Notes: generated by a model from the sequence alone, not told the origin. A stretch of 64,000 nucleotides of DNA from Thelonectria olida (GCA_020736575.1 JAGPYM010000037.1:248001-312000), one strand, 5' to 3'; shown: positions 34,987 to 47,220, counted from the first letter of the stretch. Numbers and translations are program-made.

Positions 34987-35191
34987 TGCCCTTTTATGCC
35001 GAATTACTTCACATCTCATCAACGGGGAACAGGGGCGCCGCCTGGAAAGCGGTCTGGTCAAGCTGTTCAGCCAGGAGGACGAGGGCGAACGATACCACGA
35101 TTCGAATCCCGGCCGACGCATACGTTTACGACGACAAGAGATGTAGCCCGCCCGCGGGTGAACTCTTTTGCCAGTCGGGTCAATTTTTTTT
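34987..35191 (+). mobile_element. SINE-like element, copy A (box A, box B, T-run)
   Basis: The unit carries a Pol III type-2 internal promoter: box A TGGTCAAGCTG at 35055-35065 (fits TRGYNNARNNG exactly) and box B GATTCGAATCC at 35099-35109 (one mismatch to GGTTCGANTCC), 44 bp start to start as in tRNA genes. It ends in eight T (35184-35191), a Pol III terminator. I could not fold a sound cloverleaf around it, so it is tRNA-derived rather than a tRNA gene. Two further units follow head to tail. The 5' boundary is set only by where similarity to copy C stops. Confidence 0.6.
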
Positions 35192-35298
35192 CGATATCAC
35201 AATTTGATTCCCGACCGACGACACATACGTCGCAACTGACATGAGATGTGACCCGTCCGTGGGTGAACTTGATGCTAGTCGGGCCAATTTTTTTTTTT
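35192..35298 (+). mobile_element. SINE-like element, copy B (5'-truncated)
   Basis: Matches the 3' half of copy A, beginning just before a decayed box B (TTTGATTCCC) and lacking box A. It contains the shared GGGTGAACTT and AGTCGGGCCAA stretches and ends in eleven T (35288-35298). Differences from copy A are mainly C to T or G to A. It starts directly after the T-run of copy A. Confidence 0.5.
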
Positions 35299-35530
35299 CG
35301 ATTGGTGGGGATGGAACCTTGGTACTCTTATATGTCAAATTATTCGACATAGTATTCAACGGGGAACAGAAGGCGCCGCCTTGGAAAGCGGTCTGGTCAA
35401 ACTGTTCAGCCAGGAGGACGAGGACGAACGATACCGCGATTCGAATCCCGACCGACGACGCATACGATTACGATTACGACGACAAGAGATTAGCCCGCCC
35501 GCGGGTGAACTCTTTTGCCATTTAGATATA
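35299..35530 (+). mobile_element. SINE-like element, copy C (box A, box B)
   Basis: Near full-length second copy: box A TGGTCAAACTG at 35394-35404 and box B GATTCGAATCC at 35438-35448, again 44 bp apart. The core between the boxes is nearly identical to copy A, and both copies share GCCCGCCCGCGGGTGAACTC near the 3' end. A short GATTAC duplication lies near 35465. The unit runs into a T-rich tract from 35531. Compared with copy A, most substitutions in the 5' part are C:G to T:A. Confidence 0.55.
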
Positions 35531-38500
35531 TTTTTTCCTTTTTTTTCCTTCCTTTTTTTCCCCTTTTCCCTTTTGCATTTGGTGATTGTGCTACTGGTCA
35601 CATTTCCATTGAGTATCGCCTTTGAGTGTGTAGTGAGGCGGAGGTTGTGGTGGTTGGATGGCATTGAGAATAAGGCGTAGTCAGGGTGCAGTGCGAAAAA
35701 GGTGAGACGATAGCAACTCTAAAGGAAGAGAAACAAATTAAAAAAACCAAAGCAAAAGAATAAAAAAGACGAGCAAAATTGAACAAAATTATTCTGTGCA
35801 CTTGATCTATTCTGCAACGTGAGATATTCGTGTCGAAGCCATAAGGGTTGGAATATTAGTACAGACGGCATCCTATCACTCCCCGAAACCAATCAGAATC
35901 GGAACACGCTGAACAACACCATATGTAATGCGATAAGACTATTTCAAACATGTCAACACTCGAAGTTGGTCTGCGCAGTGCCTTTGTCGTCTGATGTGGT
36001 CCCTCTACCATAGGCTAGATCAACCGCTAGCCTCGAGGCAGATGTGGATAGCCTCGCCGACTATCGCGCCACCCGAGAGCTCCCCGAGCTTACCTACCTA
36101 TGTGCGGGCCTACGTGGAATCTGGTTCCAGAACTACGGTTGATCGTCCTGCATGGCACTCAAACACTCAATCTACCAACTCAAAACCCGTGACCGTGGGA
36201 ATGTTACAGCTGGCTCGGTGCTTACGCACCCTGGTCCCAGTCCCGAGGTGATCTGCTGCGCGTCGAGACCAACTCGTCGAAGCTTGACGGCGAGTCCGAG
36301 CCTCTGTGAGCTTTCCCCGGTTTTTGTTTGCTATGGCCCGACCTGCTGGGTTAGCGAGATGCAAGGAGCCCCCGCGCGAGCAGGCAGACGCCATTCGCAG
36401 TGATGTGACTGGCTGATGATACAGTTTGCGTCAATACCTGGCTGAAGCATCTCATCGCATCCTTCATTTGCATCACGTTCGATATGTGAGTCTAAACCCT
36501 TCAGTTATAGACTATTGCTGATCCATCATCGCTCCAGTCTTCGCGTCGTCCGTCAAAGGGCCCCATGATGGAAAAACTCTTTGGAACTATTGCCAGACCA
36601 ACTCACCGACCCAATACGATGCGATGCAATGTTACGATGGATCCCTAAAGAGCCGGGGATGAGAAGGATCCACGCGCGCTCCGTCGCACAATGGGCCGTG
36701 GCGAGGTTCCGGCGTGTGCCCCCAGATGGAGACGGCTTCCCACCATCGTGAAATTGCTTTTGACGATGTTCTCCCCGACACTATTCCATCCTCAGACCGT
36801 CAGACGACAAGAATAAGCTTAAAGCTCTGGCACAGTCCTCGTGCCAGCCAACCCTCCCCCGAACTCCCCGTGGATGAAGCCATAGAGAAGAGGATGACTT
36901 TGCGTTCTTCCCAATATCTGCTCCCTCGATGCGCGAGGCAAAGTGTACTGCTTCTCCTGGAAATAAGCATCTCGGGCACTCGATCCATCGACTTCCGGAA
37001 TATGCAGAAGAACCAGGATCTGACCGACCCGCTCTCCCCGACGAGCCGCCGTGCTGCTTGCTCTAGCGGGGATGACGTTTTTAAGCCTATGCTGATGCGA
37101 CAGATGGCCCTGGTCCTTTTGTCGCTCGTGAGAAAACGCCACGAGTTTTCGTATACCACCTTCGATTCAACCGTTGGCATGTAAGAAACAGTATCGTATG
37201 AGTGAGTAGCTGAATTGTCGACAACATGCCATGATTTCGAGACTCGTGGAGGTGGCGTGCTCGAATCACTTTGTTGAATTCGATTTGGGCAAAATAGGAT
37301 AGGGAAAGGAGCTAGGGAAGAGATTTGTCGAGTCAGCTCGATTGCGTGCTCTGCGTCGTCGCAAGAGTTTCGTAATGGTTTCGCCGAGGGAAAAAGTCTC
37401 GGGCATGGGGCAAAGTTGCCTCATTCCACTTTGAGGGACCACAGCCGAGACTGATAATTAATGCTGACAATGAATTATCAAATTTCGAAAGTTGGAAATC
37501 GGGCCTCGGGCGGTTTGGTCCGCTGTTGGATAGCGGTTACTGCGGTTGAAGGCCGAGTTGGAGTAGACACGCCATACGACGATAGTGCCCGTCTCACCAC
37601 CCGCATTATCAGCGACATGGGCAGAAATTCTGGGAGGGACAAGGCACCCCTCGTCTCGAAATGCGTATTTCGTCCCATACGGATGAGCTTTCAGTTTCTC
37701 ACAACCCACACTCCTTCGGGGGAGGCGACCCAATCAACCGTCCGTGGAAGATTCCTCTCGCCCCGCCCCGCCCCTCTGCTGCGTTCTCCTCCAAGTCTCC
37801 AACTCTTCACGACGCGTTCTGACAATCGACAGCTGAGGATCCGGGCGGAGAGTGGAGATTTGCCAAGGATGCAGAGGAGTTCCTTCAAGAGTGCGCCGCC
37901 CGCGGTGATGCGATTACCGTTGGCTGACAAGCTGACTACTTCGTGCCGCCTCTGGGTCGTCGGCGGCCGGAAGTTCGGCACTTGGCGCGGCGTGGAGAGC
38001 TGGCGGAACGGGGGCAAGGACGAGTGGATCTTCGACCGGCCTTCCGGATGGAGGACTAGTGACCCTCGAGGTTTGCAATGTTGCATTTGCTGCATGTCGA
38101 CGATCAGACAAGACCTAAGAAATTGGCAATGGGACAAAGCAGGCGATACCTTGATCATTGGGACTCGCAATGGCGTGCAGGGACGTGCGAGTGGGTATGT
38201 ACCTCTCCTCTGGAAGCACAACCCAAGGCCCGCGCACCTTTGTTTCCATCCCGAGAGCCCAAACGCCACGGGGGGCGCGTGGGGAGCGAATGTCAATTGA
38301 GCAGACTCTCAGCCTGTGGGTGACGACATTGGCCGACCTGAAAGGCGTGCGAACAGTAAGACAGCAATCAACAACCTGGGATGCTGGACCCTGCCGTGTG
38401 TCCTTGTAACGGACATGGATCCTCTTCGATTCTCTTTAAAAGTCGACCTTGCCCCGTTTGTAAATACGAATGTTTCCTCCTCGTTACTTGGTGATCGTCT

Positions 38501-38648
38501 GAGCTTAGATATCAAAGGCTGGAACCTTGAGGTTGCTGGTTTGACCATTTTCTTTGGCCTTGAAGCCCGACATCTGAAAGATACCGATTAGCACACGGCC
38601 ACACCGATACAGAAGGAAGAACAACACTCTCCCCCAAGAAACGACATC

Positions 38649-40351
38649 ATGTCCGAAAAGTCTGATCTCAAGGCTGCGAGCCCCGACCCCGAGCCGGCTG
38701 CACCTGCAGTTCCCTACTCCCGCTGGGCCTCCATCTTCGGTGGACCTGGCGTCTGGGTTGGACCCCGCATCGCCGGCCTGCCTGACTTTGTCAAGAATGA
38801 AGTTTCGGACAGCGAAGATTCGAGCTCTGCGATTCTCAACAGGCAGATCGCGGCCGAAAATGGAACCGAAATCCAGTACCGAACATGCTCGTGGCAAAAG
38901 ACGGCTGCGCTGCTCTTCAGCGAGTACATCTGTCTCGCCATCATGAGCTTTCCATGGTCCTATAGCGTCTTGGGCTTGGTTCCTGGTCTAATTCTGACCG
39001 TTGTCGTCGCTGCCATGGTCCTGTACACTAGTCTTGTACTGTGGAAGTTCTGCCTCCGCCACCCCGAGGTTCGCGATGTCTGTGATCTCGGCCAGATGCT
39101 CTTCTGGGGTAAGGAATGGGCATGGTGGGGAACTGCCCTCTGCTTTGTCCTAAACAACACATTCATTCAGGTAAGGTTACCCTTTTCGAATGCTTCTGAG
39201 GACCTGTCAGCATCTAACATGAATACAGGCTCTTCACGTGCTCGTCGGAGCCAAGTACCTCAACACCATGACCGAGTCTGACGATATCGGCCACTGCCGC
39301 ACTGTACTCTTCTCAGTCGTGACAACCCTCATCTGCTGGGCGTTTTCGCTTCCCCGAACCTTTGATATGATGTCCAAACTCGGCACGGCTTCGGCTTTCT
39401 TCACCTTCATCTCTGTCCTCCTCGCTGCTGCTTTCGCCGGCGCCGAGGGTAAGCCAGCCGGATACGACCCCCTCACACTGGGCGAGCCCATCGTCAAGGC
39501 TTTTCCTGTCAAGGGAACGACCTTTGTGAACGGCATGTCTGCTTTCTTGAACATTAGCTACACCTTCATCGGCCAAATCACTCTGCCCAGCTTCATTGCC
39601 GAGATGCGCGATCCTCGGTAAGTCTCTTCTCGAGACGCAAGGGTGGACCATACTGACCGTTACACAGCGAATTCCCCAAGGCTCTCTGGGCTTGCACCAT
39701 TGCCGAAATCTTCGTATTCAGCATTGTTGGTTCGGTTGTGTATGCTTACTCCGGTAACCAGTACGTTACTGCCCCTGCTTTTGGCTCCCTCCACGACACG
39801 TACAAGAAGGTTGCCTTTTCGTTCATGATTCCCACCATCATCTTTTTGGGATGTTTGTATGCCTCCGTGACGGCCCGATTCGTTTTCTTCCGTCTCTTCC
39901 GCAACTCGAAGCATCTGCACAGCCATACCGTTGTCGGCTGGGGTTCGTGGGCTGGTATCCTGTTGGTCACCTGGATCGGTGCCTTTATCATCGCTCAGGT
40001 TATCCCATTCTTCAACTCCCGTAAGTACTTCCGCGTTTTGCCTCTGTCCTTGCCGCACAGCTTTTAACGAAATGTTTAGTTCTCTCGGTCATGTCTTCAT
40101 TGTTCGACTCGTGGTTCGGCTTCATCTTTTGGGGTGTGGCCTACTTCCGCATGCGTGCTGCGGACAAGACGGTAGGACAAAAGCACAACCCAGTTACCGA
40201 CTGGGTGGGCATCATTGTCAATATCTTCCTGATTGCGTGTGGTATTCTGTTCCTCACTGTCGGAACATATGCCAGTGTCCAGGGCATCATCGACCAGTAC
40301 AAGGCTGGAACGGTGGCAGGAGTGTTCGAGTGCGCCAGCAATGGAATCTAA
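38649..40351 (+). CDS. AAAP-family amino acid transporter (Mtr-like neutral amino acid permease)
   Basis: Four exons: 38649-39170, 39229-39617, 39668-40020 and 40080-40351. The introns are 58, 50 and 59 bp with GTAAG donors, and the joined frame is 511 residues. A hydrophilic N-terminus of about 95 residues precedes roughly ten to eleven hydrophobic spans. The first is LLFSEYICLAIMSFPWSYSVLGLVPG, the Aa_trans entry helix with its small-residue/Pro pattern. ISYTFIGQITLPSFIAEMRDP matches the family's conserved helix-loop before an EFPKALW segment. The closest known type is the N. crassa Mtr neutral/aromatic amino acid permease group. It should work at the plasma membrane as a proton-coupled importer. 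Substrate preference cannot be read from the sequence. Confidence 0.9.
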
Positions 40352-42198
40352 GTGTCTTTGGGGCGCTGTTGTGTTTGATACTATGTCGTACCTAATGTTA
40401 GACGAAGTTAAGCCTAGATGGAGAGATACCCCTATGGTTAAGAGGATAATACATACACGAGGCATCAGAGTTTGACTTGTATGCTGTCGCTCATATCATC
40501 TGGACGTTTGCTTTGGCGGTGTGTATCAGATTGTGCGCCTAAGTTGAAGAGAGACACATATAATCGGCCGTTTTTTTTGGATTTGAAAGACATTTTCGGC
40601 CAAAGCACGGGAGAAAGTAGCAATAGAAGACAAGGGAGATGAAGAGATGAAGTCCAGTTAGAGCGCATGTAGTGTTTATGTTTGATCAGCCTCAAGGCAG
40701 GTAGCGCCACCTCCTCCTGCCAAGAGTGCCGAGAACGAAGGCGGGCGCACCATCACGCACGTTCCCACCCTTAAACTTGGCAACTACTATCACGAGTCCG
40801 CGCCGAGTTTGAATGCGCCACGGCCGCACCTGCCCTATTTAGTTGCGTTCGAGCTGCCGCCTGGAATAATTAATTTGCCGATAGGAGGCGATAGATTGAG
40901 ACAGAGTGCTGGGAGTTTTCTGTCGGAAAAGGATGACCTGGGATGGAATATTCCTCGCATTTGCAGTATGAACACCGTCTTAGACTCTAGAAATGCTGAC
41001 GAGTTCCCCAACACCATTCACTCTTGGCGCTCTTGGCGAGAGGGGGTTTGAAGTGATCTATCGCGCGACTGGTAAAATACGCCATTTAGCCAAGGATTGG
41101 GATGGATTCGAGGCCTAACTACAGATTAAGCGATCCCTTATTAATAGCTGGGTTTGCTGAATGTTGGATGGACTCGAGAAAGTCGACGGTGGCTGTATGA
41201 GAGGGTGGCAGACGACGGGCAGTGGATGGGGACGGCTAGTCGCAGATTTCGAGACGCTGGGGTTTAGGTAGGTAAGGTAGGTAGGTAGTTACCACAGTCA
41301 ATTGAGTCACCAATGTCTTTCAAGGGGAAAATGATAATAATGATAATCGACATGGAACCAATGGATAACGAGCTAGATGTCAGACAGCCATCGACGGTTC
41401 AATTGGTCTCGTACCCGTATGTTTTGCTGTACGACGCACATGTAAATCTTGCTGACAGCTTGTGGCATGATATCAATCAAGGCGAGAGAATAGGCACCTA
41501 CGAAAAGAAACCCCAACCCTATCTTCACTCGAACAAGGATATGAACAGAAAATGCTGAGTAAAATGGAAAATTACCGGGCACGACCTCCAACAAATACCG
41601 AAAAATCGTTTGATCTGATGGTAAATCCATGCGCGTCCCCGGAAGTCGACGGCTCCGGATGGCACCACTTCCCCCGCCTGTCTCCGAAAAAGCTTGTGCT
41701 TCACAGCTTCAGAGCCTCTCTGTGGAGTTTGTTCTGCCCTGCCACGCATCTGATTCACTGTCCACGATTGGCTCGGTGGCCCCTGAATTGCCCCCGCATC
41801 TCATCCAGTGTCTCCCAAAAGGCCAAAGACTGGCGTCGATGTGTGTGTTCAACGGAACATTTGGAGGAATTTGCCCCTCAGAACGCTTCTTTCCTTGATG
41901 GTCCCCTGAAAAACGGGCAGCCCCTAACTTTTCACCGCCTTCCGAGAAGTCGCTCTCCCGTCCCATTGGATCCCGCATTTGCCAATTGCTGTTATACCCA
42001 ACATCTCGATCGCTTTCGTGTCCGTATTTCTATTCGATCGTCGCTCTCTCACCTAAACTTCCGGGCCGCCGCTCATTCTTTTCCTCCCTCCTCCCTTTCT
42101 TTCTTTCTCAGAATCCTTCTTCCATCAATTGTTCCTGGGACAAGATCGATACAATATCACCACCGGAGAGACAGAGCGAGCAGAGAGAGACCGCCACT
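40352..42198. other. Intergenic region, about 1.8 kb
   Basis: It holds the 3' UTR of the permease and the promoter/leader of the desaturase. A GGTA-type repeat (TAGGTAGGTAAGG...) lies at 41265-41293. A + strand frame runs continuously into the desaturase start (41552-42202 overlaps it in another phase), but there is no evidence that it is coding. The last 150 bases before 42199 are C/T-rich, then purine-rich. Confidence 0.5.
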
Positions 42199-43481
42199 AT
42201 GACCTCCCGCGCCTCAACCGTCACCTCCAAGGCGAATGGCAAGAAGCTTGACGCAGCCAACGACGACAAGTCGCACGACTTCTTCTGGACTTACACCGAG
42301 GAGCCTCACCGAACTCGTCGACTGGCCATCATCAAGGCTCACCCTGAGGTACGTGACCAGAGCCCTTCGATCCTCCAATGCGCTTCCTCTTGCCTGCTTT
42401 CTCAAATACCACAAGACCCTCGCTAACGTGTTGCGCGACCAGGTCACGAAGCTCTGCGGTCCCGAACCATTGACCAAATGGGTCGTCCTCGGCGTCGTCT
42501 CCCTCCAAGTCATCCTCGCTTGCCTCCTCCAGTCGACGTCCTTTTGGTCTTGGAAGTTCTGGGCTGTCGGTTATGTCTTCGGTGCCACCGCTAACCAGAA
42601 CCTCTTCCTCGCCATCCACGAAATCTCCCATAACTTGGCCTTCAGGAACCCTATGGCCAACCGTCTGATCGCCATCTTCGCCAATCTTCCCATTGGCATC
42701 CCCTATAGCGCTTCCTTCCGAGTACGTACACCTACATTCCTGCTTTCGATTGAGTTGAGGACACCCACCTTGTGACATCGCGTAGCTAACCTTTCGTCTC
42801 CCGCAGCCCTACCATCTTACCCACCACAAGTCCCTCGGCGTCGATGGCCTCGATACTGATCTTCCTACCGCCTTTGAAGCCCTCTTCCTCGACTCCATTC
42901 TTGGAAAGTCCTTCTTCTGCACCTTCCAGATCTTCTTCTACGCCCTCCGCCCCATGGCCGTGTACCGCGTTCCCCTGACCAAGATCCACTTCCTGAACAT
43001 TGCTGTCCAGCTCGCCTTCGACGCCGCCCTCATCCACTTCACCTCCTTCAACGCTTACCTCTACCTCCTCCTGTCTTCCTTCCTTGCTGGTAGCCTTCAC
43101 CCCCTGGCTGGCCACTTTATCGCTGAGCACTACGTCTACGAAACCGTCACCCCCACGCAGAAGGACCCTGATAACCGCATCCCCATTCCCGAGACCTTCT
43201 CCTACTACGGCCCTCTCAACTGGTTCACGTACAACGTCGGCCTCCACAACGAGCACCATGACTTCCCCGCCGTTCCCTGGACTCGCCTGCATGCCGTTCG
43301 AGACTTGGCTCCCGAGTTCTACGACAACCTGCCTCGCCATGAGAGTTGGGTCTACGCCATCTGGCGATTCATCCTTGACCCCAACGTCGGCATGACTTGC
43401 CGTGTGAAGCGCAAGGAAGGTGGACGCATGGTTGGTGGTGCTGCCACCGCCGACTGGAAGGACAACGAGATTGAGGCCTGA
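42199..43481 (+). CDS. Sphingolipid delta-4 desaturase (dihydroceramide desaturase)
   Basis: Three exons, 42199-42348, 42443-42721 and 42807-43481, give 367 residues. The N-terminal Lipid_DES-type segment (HDFFWTYTEEPHRTRR) is followed by the three histidine boxes of membrane di-iron desaturases: HEISHN, HLTHH (split from the preceding Arg by intron 2) and HNEHHDFP. Hydrophobic pairs lie between them, including KWVVLGVVSLQVILACLLQ. The family introduces the 4,5-trans double bond of the sphingoid base in dihydroceramide at the ER, the first step towards fungal glucosylceramides. All iron-ligand histidines are present, so an active enzyme is expected. The ATG at 42199 follows a purine-rich leader and starts a short Ser/Thr-rich tail typical of the fungal enzymes. 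Confidence 0.93.
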
Positions 43482-44475
43482 TCGCATTGCGGTCTGGTGT
43501 CAAATTTGGGGCTCCTCCAACCCCCTTCACGATCCTAGTCTGGGGATCATTCATGAATGGAAGTTGGCGTATGATTTTGTGTTTTTGACAAGTTTTCATC
43601 ACGGCAAAGCGAGAATCGCGTGGCATATTTCATCCCGCGCTGTGGAAATGTTAACCCGAAGAGGGGTTCACCGGGTTTAAAAATGAGCATGACGAGTAGC
43701 TCAAGTTCATAGGGACAACGTGCTTTTTCTTGTATGGCGTTTTCGCACATTGTCTGAGGTGAAAAGATAGATGATGACTATTGGGCAACCAGAATATAGC
43801 ATGATGCTGATGTCCCATTCTAGTTCCACTGAATTGTATGCATCATGATTTGTTAGGTTGTCGTATGGGTCAATCCGTCGTCTGTTCAGGAACTCTGCAC
43901 GATTTAGACTGACTCCTGACGTCGCGTTGTGTAGGGCAAATGACATAAATAAGTTCGTGACATTAGAGCACGTCAAGGTGCACAGCCAACGAATGACCAA
44001 AACGTGGCAAGAAATAGCAGTTAAGAAGAAACAAGAAAAATAAGAGACAGCAGCTACAGTATACACACGACCGTGGCAGACAAACTTTGGTCTGTTCGGT
44101 TGCTTCCACCATCCCCAGCAAGGATTCATCCCTACTCTCCTCTCCCTCCCTCTCTTATCGAACCACACACGACCCTCGCCATACGTTTCGTTTATTCCTC
44201 GCACTCCCGAACTGCCTGTCTTGGTCCCTTCGACTTGTGATAATCGCCGAATGCGCCCATACCGCCTCGAATACAATAATGAATGCTCGTTTAGTCCATG
44301 ACCTCATACACGGATGATCAGCCCGTATCGGGAGTTTGATCTCCTAGCTACTTGGAGCTTGGTATGGCCTCGAATTATCTCTACAGCTTCCTCGACCTTG
44401 TCAACCTCTGAGCGCCATGCCCACAAGTGGCTTCCCGTCTGTAAATATGGTTGATTGAGTGGCCGTTGTCCCTCT
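43482..44475. other. Convergent intergenic region
   Basis: It lies between the desaturase stop (+) and the VAP-gene stop (-) and so carries both 3' UTRs. A reverse frame of 189 codons (43707-44276) has no recognisable motif. No gene called. Confidence 0.5.
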
Positions 44476-45673
44476 CTAGAAGAAGAAGTAGGCGAGCAGG
44501 AAGCTAACAAGGCATAGGATTGCTGCCATCTGCACCGGCACGCCCTCGACCGTCTGTTTCACGGCCTGATTCGCTCGCGCAACGGTGTACTTCTCTTCAG
44601 TGTTGCCGCTCTTGACATTGCGCTGGCGAAGACCAGTCTCTCTAAGGTTGGCAATTTGGGCCTCAGCCTGCGCGAGCTTGGCCTTGAGCTCCTCGATGGT
44701 TGACTCGGCAACAGAGGTGACGGCGGTGGTGGCTTGAGAGATGGTGCTCTTCACCTCAGGCTTTTCTTCAGGCTTTTCGTCCTCCTGCTCGGGGGTATCT
44801 TCGATAGGGTAGGGTGGAGGGGCGGTGGAGAGAGCAGGCTCATCGGTGGCACCAGGAGACGAGAATGAGCGAGCGTCAGGGGTATCGTGAGCCTGATTGG
44901 ATGAATGGTCAGGAATTATATCGATGCTTATAGGAGTATGCAGGCTTACGCCATTGGACAACGTAGACTTGCTAGGTGTCACCGCCACAGGCTTGCTTGC
45001 AGCTTGATCATGCTCGGGGTTGGCAGACAGCCAGTTGACGCGAATCTTTCGTTCTTGGAGGAGTCCCTTTTCGGTGGTGTCCAACTAGCGCATGGTGATT
45101 AGCTATGACATGTGACATTCCAAGTAGTCGTGGTAGTGCGTACCACGTTGGCGATGCTGGCAAACTCCTTATCGGAAGTGATGGGCGCCGACTGAACGAG
45201 GAACTTGTCTCGACATCTGGCGTCAAGGGGAGGTTCCACCTTCATAGCTTGCAGCAAGACTGTTTTGCGATTAGCGACCTCACATGTGCGGCTGACAAAT
45301 GCTATAACCTACCAGTGACATCAAAGTCCTGGCCGCCCTCGATGCGACCTGCATTTGGTCGTACGCAGTATCTGTAGATGTCGTCAGATTATGGACTTCG
45401 GTGAGTTTTGGAAGCGGTGGGAGGCATACTGCTTGGGCGCGGTGGTTTTGACCTGGAATACCTATCAGCAAAGTCGTCGCAAGACCTACGGAAGAGGCGC
45501 ATACCTTGAAGGCAACCGGAATAGTGTTGGGGTTCTTGATGGTGAGAGTCTGAGAGACCTCGGCATTGAAAGGGCCTTGGTTCCGAGTTAGTTCTCGAGG
45601 TCTCGTGTGCTCGGGGATTGGTGGGTCACGTACGCTGGAAGCTCAGCTCGAACGGCTCGATCTCGACCGACAT
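44476..45673 (-). CDS. SCS2: VAP/Scs2-type ER membrane protein (MSP domain)
   Basis: Seven exons: 45634-45673, 45505-45575, 45430-45452, 45313-45371, 45144-45259, 44950-45084 and 44476-44892, giving 286 residues. Residues 1 to about 125 form a major sperm protein domain: EPFELSFQRPFNAEV, LTIKNPNTIPVAFKVKTT, YCVRPNAGRIEGG and a strand pattern ending RKIRVNWL. An acidic Pro/Glu-rich linker, a coiled coil (ELKAKLAQAEAQIANLRE) and a C-terminal membrane anchor (AAILCLVSFLLAYFFF) follow. VAPs are tail-anchored in the ER and bind FFAT-motif proteins at contact sites; yeast Scs2 also affects inositol regulation. The sixth intron (57 bp) is a multiple of three with no stop, so retention would add 19 residues. 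Intron 1 ends in AAG, and exon 3 is only 23 bases. Confidence 0.9.
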
Positions 45674-47220
45674 GGCTGCTATTGATGGTGATAAGGGGTC
45701 GGTTTCGTTGCTTTGTCGAAGTGTCGCGGGATGCGCAAAAGGCGGAGCGAAATTGGGGGTCGGTAGGGTTGGCAGAGGACGGGATGCAGAGGTTAAGAGG
45801 AAACGTGGCAGAGGCGGGAGGGAGGTAGGAGAATCAAGGGTCCAAGTCGGAGGGGCTTTGCAACGGCGAAAGGAGGTTGAAAGTGGTAGACGAAGAATGA
45901 ATCGCGTAGATGCAGTAATCAAGACGAATCGTTGCGACTATTAGTTTGTGCGGGAGGGGAAGCTGGGGGCTGTGGCTTGGTGAAGAAGAAAGAAGTCTAA
46001 GGATGGCGTCGCTTCACCTTGGCTTCTCGTCACGACGTAATTGCTTGGGGGGGAGCCAGGAGCCAAATTGCCTGTTTCCTGTTGCTGCCGTTCGTTGCTT
46101 CCCTTGCGTTTGGTTGCTGGAGGAAGCACGGACCACCTCCTGAGCCTGCGGCGACAGACCTGGTGGACTTGATGAGCAATGCTAATTCTCTGGGTCTATT
46201 TGTTGGCCGTCCTTTGACCACCGAAGTGCCTGCAGAACTCAACCTACCCACCGCCTCTTTAGAGACCTCGCAGCACCAATGCGCAGAACACGTCAAACAC
46301 ATCACGACATGTCGGACGCCACCGATCGAATCTGCCCGGAATATTCCCGGATGCTGTCTATCTGCTCCCAGCGTCGATCGCCTTGAGTCTTTGAGCTCTC
46401 CTCCTTGCCATCGTGTGGTCTCAGCCCACCCACCCAACACGCTACCTTGACCAGGGTCATCGGAATCCGCCTTTATTAATGTCCCGACTGCAAATCCCGA
46501 CAAAAATACAGATTACACACTGAGGTACTGTCGTTATGTCGTACAGAGCTTGTCAAGAAAGAGGCACAGCAGCATTCATTAACTGCCCCCATGCTACTTT
46601 GATGCATGAGCAAAATGTCGGCATCATCTTGGGTCGGATAGGAATGTAGTAGAAAGGCTACGTCTTGTCACATCCTCACTAAACTTAGACACATGTCACG
46701 TAGAAACAATGCATAGTAACAAAGCTTGACCAACCTATCTATTTAACCATATCTCTCTCATGTTAGATGCAATTGAGAAAAGAAGTCGTCATGATGCAAA
46801 CCGGAGTCCATCCAAGAGGTGCCATGACAAGGGCGGTTAGCCGTAGAATTGCCGCCCAAGGTGCAATGGCGTTACTGCATTTTGAGGCAGCGGCTGTATG
46901 ACGTCTCGTCACTTGTGTTAGCGACCGCGCATCACCCAGCTGCGCTTTGTAAACAAGTTTTCACACACAAGCAAATTCTAGAAAAAAGTGAGTTGGTATT
47001 TCTAGCAACGTGACCCTGAGGCTGAATTTCGAATCGCAAGACAAGGCAACTAAAGACGTACACATAACAAGCACGTCAAGCTGTTCTTGTGTCACGGGCA
47101 GTAACCGCTGAAGCTCCAAGCTCGTTGCCCCTCACCCGCCTAAACCCCACCATCAGCATCAACTCACCATCTTCACACTACACCTACCACTAAACTCACA
47201 TTTCACATCTCACCGCCAAT
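45674..47220. promoter_or_regulatory. Divergent promoter region between VAP and UBX genes
   Basis: About 1.5 kb between outward-facing starts. Overlapping frames at 46019-46450 (+) and 46030-46503 (-) are mirror shadows with no domains. The last 130 bases before 47221 are rich in CA/CCA, a usual fungal leader composition. No gene seen. Confidence 0.5.

Larger units (their letters stand above)
31973..38648. other. Gene-poor interval, about 6.7 kb, with a SINE-like array
   Basis: No protein-coding gene can be supported. The left part (to about 32160) should carry the ICE2 promoter. The middle has a repeat array at 34987-35530, followed by a C/T-only tract (about 35530-35577). The right part has frames over 200 codons on both strands at 37461-38300, but without domains. 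In a different frame at 37855-37925 a short protein-like stretch (RFAKDAEEFLQECAARGDA) runs into stops, so a gene relic is possible but unproven. The last few hundred bases are the promoter of the permease at 38649. Confidence 0.5.

Noticed and set aside
37461..38300. 279-codon + frame and 201-codon reverse frame
   Set aside because: Both strands open, neither with a recognisable domain; insufficient to call a gene.
46019..46503. Overlapping 143- and 157-codon frames on opposite strands
   Set aside because: Mirror frames in a divergent promoter; the hydrophobic start of the + frame is not enough evidence for a secreted protein.
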